From JAGVWT01 sp964538405 (lineage in GTDB: Archaea > Nanobdellota > Nanobdellia > Pacearchaeales > GW2011-AR1): 12,546 bases of DNA. The DNA lies in assembly GCA_964538405.1 (NCBI GenBank), contig CAZIET010000017.1, forward strand, positions 1 to 12,546, written 5' to 3'. The translations under genes and the position numbers were made by a program. Positions 1-5,144 of this stretch are shown here, piece after piece (position 1 is the stretch's first letter; every line of letters starts with the position of its first letter). The notes beneath the pieces are model-generated. The model ran no database searches. It worked only from the letters and a program-made list of their open reading frames with translations, and was not told the DNA's origin.

Positions 1-332
1 AAATAGGCAACCACAGTACCAAGAGCAATCAAAGAATCCATATTAAAGTAAAAAGTATAGAAGCCTTTCAAACCTCCTTTGATTGTGTCGAACCCAAAAA
101 CGAAAACAACAGGGAAAGCCAAAATCAACAAAACAATAACCAAATAATTCTCAGGCAATAAACTAATTCCAAAAAGTCTTTGAGAAAGCATAAATATTGC
201 AATGGGAACAGCAAACACCCAAGACCAAATTGTTTTCCCAAGCCATGATTTTATTTCAGAGTCTTCTACGGGCTCTTCATGATGGTGAGTATCCATCTCT
301 TTCTCATGATTGTGATGCATTGAATGATTCAT
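1..332 (-). CDS. P1B-type heavy-metal (probably copper) ATPase, N-terminal part, cut by left edge
   Basis: This is the first 110 codons of a membrane ATPase that would export copper or a related soft metal from the cytoplasm using ATP. It is absent from longest-ORF lists because it runs off the edge. The N-terminus is His-rich, with H3, H6, H7, H9 and H16-H18, then a first membrane helix at about residues 33-51 and a second at about 63-80. After these comes FNMDSLIALGT (96-106), the conserved stretch of P1B ATPases that follows the first helix pair. The phosphorylation (DKTGT) and CPC/CPH metal-site motifs would lie beyond position 1, so metal specificity cannot be read. There is no fused HMA domain; the upstream gene supplies one. 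The ATG overlaps the upstream stop as ATGA (329-332), and no Shine-Dalgarno sequence is visible, which suggests translational coupling. The His-rich head resembles CopB-type pumps, but CopA-type remains possible. Confidence 0.9.
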   Translation of the reverse strand, partial: MNHSMHHNHEKEMDTHHHEEPVEDSEIKSWLGKTIWSWVFAVPIAIFMLSQRLFGISLLPENYLVIVLLILAFPVVFVFGFDTIKGGLKGFYTFYFNMDSLIALGTVVAY

Positions 333-547
333 TTTTCTATCCCAACAAGCCTATATCCTGTTCTTGCAACGGCATTTTTTAGTTCTTCATCGGAAACATC
401 TGCACTTTCTTTAAGTTCAACAATTCCTTTCTTTGTCATCAGGCTTACATTTGCTTCCTTGATTCCAGGAAGTTTCTTCAAACTCCTTTCAATATTTGAA
501 GCGCAGCTAGCACAATGCATTCCTTCAATTTTTAATTTTACTTTCAT
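329..547 (-). CDS. Free-standing HMA-domain metallochaperone (CopZ-like)
   Basis: This 72-aa soluble protein is a single heavy-metal-associated domain. It carries GMHCASC at residues 9-15, so C12 and C15 are the expected Cu(I) ligands, and the length fits the roughly 70-residue ferredoxin-like beta-alpha-beta-beta-alpha-beta fold of CopZ/Atx1. Known family members bind Cu(I) in the cytoplasm and pass it to a P1B ATPase. Here the ATPase gene follows immediately with a 4-nt overlap and itself lacks an HMA domain, so this protein is probably its detached metal-binding domain, its delivery chaperone, or both. The start at 547 has a strong Shine-Dalgarno sequence AAGGAGAT (551-558), which lies inside the end of the preceding gene; that gene's stop is one base away. 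HMA domains for mercury or zinc look similar, but the Met- and cupredoxin-rich neighbourhood favours copper. Confidence 0.93.
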   Translation of the reverse strand: MKVKLKIEGMHCASCASNIERSLKKLPGIKEANVSLMTKKGIVELKESADVSDEELKNAVARTGYRLVGIEK

Positions 548-548
548 T

Positions 549-782
549 TTATCTCCTTGGATTTTGTATCTGTTGGAATAGCCATATTATCAATAGCACT
601 AACAAAATCAGAATTAAAACACCAAAAAGCCATCCAAAAAGCATCATTCCACCCCCGTAATTACCATACATCATACCCATCATCCCGCTATAGCCATAAC
701 TCATTGCTCCAAATCCACTAAACAAAATCAATAATGCAGTTATTCCTAAAACCCATATTAATAAATTGTTATTATTTTTCAT
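549..782 (-). CDS. Small two-helix Met/Gly-rich membrane protein, possible copper binder
   Basis: This 77-aa protein has a membrane helix at about residues 7-23, a Gly/Met/Tyr-rich segment at about 24-47 and a second helix at about 48-69, ending in a short basic tail. The middle segment holds seven methionines (M27, M34, M35, M37, M38, M46, M47), a typical arrangement for weak Cu(I) or Ag(I) binding by thioethers. I do not recognise a named family. Its place between a cupredoxin-like gene and a CopZ-like gene suggests it handles copper at the membrane, perhaps passing it to or from the ATPase. I chose the ATG at 782 over an in-frame TTG at 800 because AAGGGG (788-793) sits at Shine-Dalgarno distance and the TTG would overlap the upstream stop. 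Small Met-rich membrane proteins of other roles cannot be excluded. Confidence 0.82.
   Translation of the reverse strand: MKNNNNLLIWVLGITALLILFSGFGAMSYGYSGMMGMMYGNYGGGMMLFGWLFGVLILILLVLLIIWLFQQIQNPRR
551..558 (-). promoter_or_regulatory. Shine-Dalgarno sequence AAGGAGAT for the HMA gene
   Basis: On the minus strand AAGGAGAT precedes the ATG at 547-545 by three bases and overlaps the last codons and stop of the Met-rich gene. The other internal genes of this operon have no such site, so the chaperone may be translated more strongly than its neighbours. Confidence 0.7.
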
Positions 783-787
783 TTTTA

Positions 788-793
788 CCCCTT
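788..793 (-). promoter_or_regulatory. Shine-Dalgarno sequence AAGGGG that fixes the start at 782
   Basis: On the minus strand AAGGGG lies five bases before the ATG at 782-780 and touches the stop codon of the cupredoxin gene (793-795). It supports a 77-aa rather than an 83-aa product and is one of only two clear Shine-Dalgarno sites in the window. Confidence 0.65.
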
Positions 794-1170
794 CATTCAA
801 CTATTAAAGTTCCGGTTCCCATTCCCATCGAACAGGCAAACCTGAACGTTCCTTTTTTAGTTGGCGTGAATTCTATATAATCGTTTGGTGTCCTTAAATA
901 TTTTGCAATTCCAAATTCAGTAATAGTAAAAGTTCGCAAACAACCTCCAACGCTTTTATCCAGATAAATTCTAACAGGTTCATTTACCCTAACATTTATT
1001 GTGTTGGGGTAATAATTAAAATCTTTCACCCCGATAACCACTTTTTGGAACTCCCCATTATCTATGGTATTAGGAGTCAATTGTGCTGAGCTTTTATTTT
1101 CAATCATTAAGTAACCTGCTACACCAACTAGTAAAAGAATTCCAAAAATATAAAATAATGTTGCTTTCAT
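793..1170 (-). CDS. Membrane-anchored cupredoxin-like protein with a Cys/Met-only candidate metal site
   Basis: The 125-aa product begins with a hydrophobic helix (about residues 5-22), likely an uncleaved anchor or signal, followed by an extracytoplasmic beta-rich domain at about 43-125. The domain matches the cupredoxin-like pattern often found beside heavy-metal transporters: GGCLRTF (75-81), EFGIAKYL (85-92), IEFTPTKKG (99-107) and a terminal ACSMGMGTGT (112-121). C77, C113, M115 and M117 are candidate ligands. There is no histidine anywhere, so this cannot be a classical type 1 blue-copper site; a Cu(I)-type thiolate/thioether site is more likely (inference). The ATG at 1170 overlaps the upstream stop as ATGA (1167-1170), which is why I prefer it to an upstream start at 1239 inside the previous gene. 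It probably accepts or holds copper outside the membrane. Confidence 0.88.
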   Translation of the reverse strand: MKATLFYIFGILLLVGVAGYLMIENKSSAQLTPNTIDNGEFQKVVIGVKDFNYYPNTINVRVNEPVRIYLDKSVGGCLRTFTITEFGIAKYLRTPNDYIEFTPTKKGTFRFACSMGMGTGTLIVE

Positions 1171-1841
1171 TGGAACAGCACACTCCTTGGCCCGAAAACC
1201 ATAAGCCACAAAGTGATTGTAGTCAGCAAAATACTCCAAAATACGGTGAAGAAAATATTTTCCTTTTTCTTATCTTTTATTTCCCTTGTCTCCTTATATA
1301 TCATATAATTCAGCCCCAACAGTGCAAACGCTGAAATTACAAAAACAATTATTGCCATATACCTTAAATTGTCATTCAGCAGCATAAATGCAGTCATAGC
1401 ACCCATTAATCCCCCCATAAAGCCTGCAAGTAGTCCTTCAATAACCCCCATTATTCCACAGCACTTTCCATTTGATACTCCAAAAAATATTCCAACCGAC
1501 ATTCCAAATATACTTCCCCAAAAAATCCCATTAGTGGATGCAACATAAAATCCCGCTAAAAACCCAGATATCATTCCTATGGTCATTCCAATAAGCATTC
1601 CGGACATGCATGCAAATTCTTCATACCTTCTAACATGATATACTGAAGGAAGAATGAAGGAGTAACTCAAAAGTAAGAGAAATAAGAATAATCCATACTT
1701 AGGAACAAAATCCACTATACTTCTTAGGATTAAAATGTAAAAAAATCCAAGAATAACAAAAGAGCTGAAAAGTGATATAAAGATAGTTTTTACTAGGTTT
1801 TCTTCTTCATTGATGTATTTTGAAAATTCCTTGAAAGACAT
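1167..1841 (-). CDS. Met/Gly/Cys-rich polytopic membrane protein, first gene of the copper operon
   Basis: This 224-aa protein has about seven hydrophobic segments. Its centre (about residues 78-153) is a long chain of GxxxG and Gly-Met repeats: CMSGM at 78-82, then M86, M90 and M114, KCCGIMG (126-132), and M142, M146, M149 and M153. The two Cys sites (C78; C127-C128) and the lined-up methionines suggest helices that carry or sense Cu(I). I recall similar unnamed proteins near copper genes but know no assigned function. A copper channel, a copper chaperone in the membrane, or an assembly partner of the ATPase are all possible. I chose ATG 1841 over an in-frame GTG at 1862 because a TATA-like CTTTTATA (1863-1870, minus) is about 26 nt upstream, as for other leaderless genes here, and the GTG would abut that TATA box. 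It heads a five-gene operon. Confidence 0.85.
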   Translation of the reverse strand: MSFKEFSKYINEEENLVKTIFISLFSSFVILGFFYILILRSIVDFVPKYGLFLFLLLLSYSFILPSVYHVRRYEEFACMSGMLIGMTIGMISGFLAGFYVASTNGIFWGSIFGMSVGIFFGVSNGKCCGIMGVIEGLLAGFMGGLMGAMTAFMLLNDNLRYMAIIVFVISAFALLGLNYMIYKETREIKDKKKENIFFTVFWSILLTTITLWLMVFGPRSVLFQ

Positions 1842-1862
1842 AATAACAATTGGAAAACTCAC

Positions 1863-1892
1863 TATAAAAGCGCTTTTATGAAACTAGTTTCA
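1863..1892. promoter_or_regulatory. Two abutting perfect palindromes covering the copper-operon promoter (probable operator)
   Basis: Positions 1864-1879 read ATAAAAGCGCTTTTAT, a perfect 16-bp palindrome, and 1879-1892 read TGAAACTAGTTTCA, a perfect 14-bp palindrome; they share base 1879. The first contains the minus-strand TATA-like CTTTTATA (1863-1870), centred about 26 nt before the ATG at 1841, and the second covers the region just upstream. A dimeric winged-helix protein bound here could block TBP/TFB access. The nearest candidate is the regulator encoded divergently at 1933. Palindromy is directly seen; the operator role is inferred. Confidence 0.65.
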
Positions 1893-1895
1893 ATA

Positions 1896-1912
1896 GCAAA
1901 AGTTTCTTAAAT
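1896..1912 (+). promoter_or_regulatory. BRE/TATA-like element of the divergent regulator gene
   Basis: GCAAAAG (1896-1902), resembling a BRE, is followed by TTTCTTAAAT (1903-1912). Its centre is about 25-26 nt before the ATG at 1933 and no Shine-Dalgarno sequence follows, so a leaderless transcript is likely. The element lies only a few bases from the palindromes, so the regulator could control its own gene. Confidence 0.5.
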
Positions 1913-1932
1913 GATAATTTTATCTTGATTTT

Positions 1933-2418
1933 ATGGAAAACAAAAATGCGGGATATCTCATAATGGGAATTTCTATTCTAATAATATTCATAATACTCCT
2001 ATTCAACAGCGCAATGAAAGAAATTCTGAATCAGGGGTGTCCATTGACTGGAGAACATTCAATGGAGATTTGTCCCGCATATGGAACAATAAATCAGCAG
2101 ACTTATCTTTCTCTCGGGATTGTTGGCCTACTTGTGATTATAGGATTATTCCTGATATTTTCTAAACCAAATGAAAGAATTATAATAAAAAAGATAAGTA
2201 ACAAAAAAACTAGGTTAGATACTTCAGAATTGAAGAATGAGGAGAGACAGATCCTTGAATTAATTCAAAAGAATAAGGCAATATTCCAAGCCGACCTTAT
2301 TGAAAAAACAGGCTTTGGAAAAGCAAAAATGACAAGAATCATAGACAGGCTTGAAGGAAAAGGATTTGTTGAACGAAAAAGACGCGGAATGACTAATGTA
2401 GTGGTATTGAAAGAATAA
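1933..2418 (+). CDS. Membrane-tethered winged-helix transcriptional regulator, candidate metal sensor
   Basis: This 161-aa protein has a membrane helix at about residues 8-25, an outside loop of about 30 residues, a second helix at about 58-76, a basic linker and a C-terminal winged helix-turn-helix (about 102-160, wing around RKRRGM at 148-153). The architecture matches COG2512-type predicted membrane-associated archaeal regulators, with a MarR-like DNA-binding domain. The loop contains C36, H42, M44 and C47, all good soft-metal ligands, in a place facing outside if both termini are cytoplasmic, as the basic flanks suggest. Divergent transcription from a copper operon across palindromic sites makes it the likely regulator of that operon (inference). 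It could instead sense redox through a C36-C47 disulfide. The gene ends three bases before a convergent gene. Confidence 0.87.
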   Translation: MENKNAGYLIMGISILIIFIILLFNSAMKEILNQGCPLTGEHSMEICPAYGTINQQTYLSLGIVGLLVIIGLFLIFSKPNERIIIKKISNKKTRLDTSELKNEERQILELIQKNKAIFQADLIEKTGFGKAKMTRIIDRLEGKGFVERKRRGMTNVVVLKE

Positions 2419-2421
2419 TTT

Positions 2422-3009
2422 TTATCTTCCAAAGAAAATCAAGGCTCCTTCTATTAGAGCGGCAATTACAAGTAAAGGAGTTATGACCAAAACAAATACT
2501 CTTAATGAATTAAGAGAATACTCTTTCAGAGATTTAATTTTCTTTTTTTGGAAAATAAAACTGCCTAATTTTAATCCCAACCCGGCTGCAAGAAAAACCG
2601 CGGGTAGTTCAAATATCCCATGAGGAAATAATTTCCACAAACTAAGAAGGCCGTCAACACTTACACTCATGGCCGAAACTATCCCAACAAGATATCCATT
2701 TATCACCATAATAAAAATCGGGAATATTCCAAGCAACACTCCAAAAATCATTGCAAAAAATGAACTTTTTAAATTATTGAGAAAAATAAACTGCGTTAGT
2801 TGAGATTGAGACATATCTTGAGTTTCTTCTAATAATTTCTCAAGAAACTCTATTATTTTCTCACTTATAGATTCTGGAACGGGAAGCAAAAATCCAACCA
2901 GAAAGAAAGTAAAAAAGACAATTATTGCAGCATAAATAAAATTCTGTGATTCTCCTATGAATTTCCAGCTTTTTCTGTAGTGTTCTTTAATGGAATTCTT
3001 GTTTTTCAT
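2422..3009 (-). CDS. SpoIIM/DUF95-family integral membrane protein
   Basis: This 195-aa protein belongs to the stage II sporulation protein M family (COG1300), judged by the signature PHGIFELPA (129-137) followed by a Gly-rich helix (AAGLGLKLG, 141-149) and E187 in the last helix. About five hydrophobic segments are seen (around 24-42, 84-102, 104-118, 132-152 and 169-192), with an amphipathic, acidic stretch at 46-70 between the first two. Archaea do not sporulate; archaeal members are uncharacterised membrane proteins, so only the fold family can be given. Its ATG overlaps the rhomboid stop as ATGA (3006-3009) with no Shine-Dalgarno sequence, so the two are probably made together. Its stop is three bases from the end of the convergent regulator gene. 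Confidence 0.88.
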   Translation of the reverse strand: MKNKNSIKEHYRKSWKFIGESQNFIYAAIIVFFTFFLVGFLLPVPESISEKIIEFLEKLLEETQDMSQSQLTQFIFLNNLKSSFFAMIFGVLLGIFPIFIMVINGYLVGIVSAMSVSVDGLLSLWKLFPHGIFELPAVFLAAGLGLKLGSFIFQKKKIKSLKEYSLNSLRVFVLVITPLLVIAALIEGALIFFGR

Positions 3010-3806
3010 CTGAAATAGTTGCTTATTATTTTAGTTTTTCTTGGAAATTTGTTTCTAAGATAAAATCCATACAAAACTCCTAAAACCAAACCTCCAATGT
3101 GCGCGCTGTTACCAATTGGCAAATCAACAAAAAATCCGATCACCACTAAAGGAATAATGGCAACAAAAGGAAGAAGCCACATCCTCATTTCAACAGGAAC
3201 CGCAAACTTTCTTATTGCAGGATTCCATGAGAACAGTGAAAATATCATTAATACAGTAAGTATGTTCAAAATCACTCCTAAAATAGAGATCATGGAAGCC
3301 GGAACAAATGCTTCCATCAAAGCATAAACCAAGATAAGCAGTAGCGGTCCAAGAATGAGATAAATTTTCGAATAAGGGACTAATGTTGCTAAAACCCCCA
3401 AAACACCAAATACCGCACCACTTGCCCCCAATCCAGGAGTATTATCATTAAAAATGATTCCTGAAGCGACAAAAAATATTCCTCCGATTAATCCTGAGAC
3501 AAGATAAACCCCAATAAACCTTTTGCTTCCAATTATCTTTTCAAGAAAATTCCCCACAAAAAACAATGAAAACATATTTGCGAAGATATGAAACAGAGAC
3601 ACATGCGCAAACATGGAAGTCAATAAAGTCCAAACCTTTTCCCCCGAAAGAACTAATGATGGGGTAAGGGCAAAATTCTCAACAAAAAATTCCTCCCCAA
3701 TTAAGGTAACAACTAAAAGTGCCATCAAATAGAAAAGCACATTGACAATAATCAACTTGTTTGTAATACTCAAATTGATTCCTCTTCCGAACCTGGGATA
3801 TGCCAT
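3006..3806 (-). CDS. Rhomboid-family intramembrane serine protease
   Basis: This 266-aa membrane protein carries the rhomboid catalytic set: HxxxN in the second helix (H73, N77), GASG in the fourth (127-130, nucleophile S129), and AHIGG in the last (235-239, H236). Known rhomboids cleave membrane helices with this Ser-His dyad. All key residues are present, so it is probably active; the substrate is unknown. The standard core has six helices, but here about 90 residues separate the GASG and AHIGG helices and contain roughly three hydrophobic segments (about 146-166, 171-192 and 210-227), more than the single helix 5 expected, so there are probably two extra helices. Translation probably couples to tfe through the TAATG overlap (3804-3808). 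The downstream partner is a SpoIIM-family protein. Confidence 0.93.
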   Translation of the reverse strand: MAYPRFGRGINLSITNKLIIVNVLFYLMALLVVTLIGEEFFVENFALTPSLVLSGEKVWTLLTSMFAHVSLFHIFANMFSLFFVGNFLEKIIGSKRFIGVYLVSGLIGGIFFVASGIIFNDNTPGLGASGAVFGVLGVLATLVPYSKIYLILGPLLLILVYALMEAFVPASMISILGVILNILTVLMIFSLFSWNPAIRKFAVPVEMRMWLLPFVAIIPLVVIGFFVDLPIGNSAHIGGLVLGVLYGFYLRNKFPRKTKIISNYFR

Positions 3807-4450
3807 TATCTCTTTTTCTTAGTCTTTTTTTTCTTTTGCTTATGCTTCTTTTGGGATTTTTTATTTCTTGTTTTCCCGACTTTCTTTTTGATTCTTCCAG
3901 GTTCTGCCTTTACTGGTTTTTTAAGCCTGCTTTCTTTTGCGATTTCCTCATTAATAATGCCCAGCTCTCTTTGATATTTCTCCAGACTTTTTTTAAGTTC
4001 CTTTACAACTTTTGTATTGTCTTTTATAGTGAAAACTGTTCCGCATTCAGGGCAAGTGAAGTTTTGCAGCAATGCATTTTCCTCGTTAAATTCCAAATTG
4101 CATCTTTCGCAAACATAATAAACCTTGTCTTCTCTGGTTTGTATGTGGGATTTTGTATGTTCAATTTTCTTTTCTGTTATTTTTTTCAGTGCCTCAAGGG
4201 CTTTTAATGTTTCAATTCTCCAAAAATAGATGTACCACCCCTTCCTTTTGTCTTTTTTCCTTATTGATGAAACAATTCCCTCATCCGAAAGCTTGTAAAG
4301 AATGTTTCTCACCTGATTTATCGTGAGATCCATCTTTTTTGCAATTATAAATTCGTTTACATGCTTCTTTTCCATAAGCAGGTCCACTATATTTTCCGAG
4401 GGTTTTCCAGAAATTATTGTTACTAATTCTTTGAGAAGATCTTTGAGCAT
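3806..4450 (-). CDS. tfe: Transcription initiation factor TFE alpha subunit with Lys-rich tail
   Basis: TFE, the archaeal homologue of eukaryotic TFIIE-alpha, joins the RNA polymerase-TBP-TFB complex and helps open the promoter. The 214-aa product has the N-terminal extended winged helix (about residues 5-85), a charged helix (about 81-105), and a zinc ribbon with C114, C117, C133 and C136. A coiled helix (about 145-175) follows. Unusually, the last 30 residues (185-214) hold 16 lysines and three arginines; most archaeal TFE proteins I know end soon after the ribbon region. The tail may bind DNA without sequence specificity. A TATA-like element (4471-4480) lies about 26 nt upstream of the ATG, so the mRNA is probably leaderless. 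The stop overlaps the rhomboid start (TAATG), placing a general transcription factor at the head of a membrane-protein operon. Confidence 0.94.
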   Translation of the reverse strand: MLKDLLKELVTIISGKPSENIVDLLMEKKHVNEFIIAKKMDLTINQVRNILYKLSDEGIVSSIRKKDKRKGWYIYFWRIETLKALEALKKITEKKIEHTKSHIQTREDKVYYVCERCNLEFNEENALLQNFTCPECGTVFTIKDNTKVVKELKKSLEKYQRELGIINEEIAKESRLKKPVKAEPGRIKKKVGKTRNKKSQKKHKQKKKKTKKKR

Positions 4451-4470
4451 TTTTATTTTACAAATAATCC

Positions 4471-4486
4471 AAATAAATACTTTTCT
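4471..4486 (-). promoter_or_regulatory. tfe: BRE/TATA-like promoter of the tfe operon
   Basis: On the minus strand AGAAAA (BRE-like, 4481-4486) precedes GTATTTATTT (4471-4480), centred 25-26 nt upstream of the tfe ATG at 4450. No Shine-Dalgarno sequence follows, consistent with a leaderless transcript. Confidence 0.55.
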
Positions 4487-4498
4487 ATTTACAAATAA

Positions 4499-4530
4499 AA
4501 GTTTTTAAACTTATGTTGTATTATATATAT
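4499..4530 (+). promoter_or_regulatory. TATA-like elements before the coiled-coil gene pair, with a small inverted repeat
   Basis: TTATATATAT (4521-4530) lies roughly 30 nt before the ATG at 4557 and would give a transcript with no or a very short leader. A second AT element at 4499-4512 is an inverted repeat, AAGTTT-TT-AAACTT, centred about 25 nt before an in-frame TTG at 4530, so a longer product from that TTG is conceivable. The 106-bp gap 4451-4556 serves divergent operons and holds nothing else I can name. Confidence 0.5.
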
Positions 4531-4556
4531 TGAAATATACATTTTCAAAAGATAAA

Positions 4557-5144
4557 ATGGACTGGTTCAAAAAAGACAAAGGTGACGGAGCATTAAAATT
4601 GCCAGAGCCGCCAATGCTTCCGGAATTGCCAAAACTTGATGATTCTATGTCTATGCACGAATCCTTGCCGCAACTTCCCTCTTTTCCATCAAATTCTTTC
4701 GGAGATAAATTCTCTAAGAGTGCTATAAAGGATGCTGTCTCTGGGGAAGAAGAGGATGAGGAGGAAGCAGATGAATCTCATGACATGAGTATGATGCCTA
4801 AGCCTCCAAAATTTCAGCCAGTTCCTAGATTTAATCCGGATTTCGCTGAAAGAAAGATAAAACCTTTTGCGGAAAGGAGGAATATCCCAATTGAAGAATA
4901 TGAAAATCCTAGAATGAGTGGAGGATCTGAGCCAGTTTTTGTAAGATTGGACAAATTCAATGAAAGTTTGAAGATTTTCGAGGAAGCAAGATCTAAAATT
5001 TCTGAAATTGAATCTGTTTTGAATGATATAAAAAGAAAGAGAAACGAGGAAGAAAGGCAACTAAGTGAGTGGGAAAAAGAAATGCAAAATATAAAGAATA
5101 AATTCGAAAAAATCAGCAAAAATGTTTTCTCAAAGATAAGATGA
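4557..5144 (+). CDS. Archaeal coiled-coil protein with Pro-rich acidic N-terminus, function unknown
   Basis: This 195-aa soluble protein has a low-complexity N-terminus: MDWFKKDKG, then repeated Leu-Pro units (PEPPMLPELPKL, 16-27), an acidic run (64-73) and a Met/Pro patch. A structured C-terminal part begins at about PVFVRLDKF (126-134) and forms a long charged helix (about 133-190), probably a coiled coil. I believe similar proteins recur in DPANN genomes, but I know no function. The next gene overlaps by four bases (ATGA, 5141-5144) and is also helical, so a heteromeric coiled-coil complex is a reasonable guess. I chose ATG 4557 over an in-frame TTG at 4530 because the TATA-like element fits and TTG starts are rare here. 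A scaffold or structural role fits the composition, without proof. Confidence 0.83.
   Translation: MDWFKKDKGDGALKLPEPPMLPELPKLDDSMSMHESLPQLPSFPSNSFGDKFSKSAIKDAVSGEEEDEEEADESHDMSMMPKPPKFQPVPRFNPDFAERKIKPFAERRNIPIEEYENPRMSGGSEPVFVRLDKFNESLKIFEEARSKISEIESVLNDIKRKRNEEERQLSEWEKEMQNIKNKFEKISKNVFSKIR

Noticed and set aside
197..581. Two short plus-strand open frames
   Set aside because: Antisense to the HMA and ATPase genes, which carry clear motifs.
1171..1239. Longer cupredoxin start at 1239
   Set aside because: It would overlap the upstream gene by over 70 bases and place a charged, non-hydrophobic stretch before the signal-like helix; ATG 1170 in the ATGA overlap is better.
2416..2424. Terminator between the convergent regulator and SpoIIM genes
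   Set aside because: A short T run follows the regulator stop, but the gap is three bases and there is no hairpin or long T tract, so I do not call a terminator.
3800..4207. 135-aa hydrophobic Phe/Leu-rich open frame on the plus strand
   Set aside because: It is the complement of the Lys-rich tail and zinc-ribbon coding part of tfe; poly-Lys codons read as Phe/Leu on the other strand, so it mimics a membrane protein.
4530..4556. TTG start adding nine residues to the first coiled-coil protein
   Set aside because: Possible but less likely: the added residues look non-conserved and the stronger TATA-like element at 4521-4530 fits the ATG at 4557.
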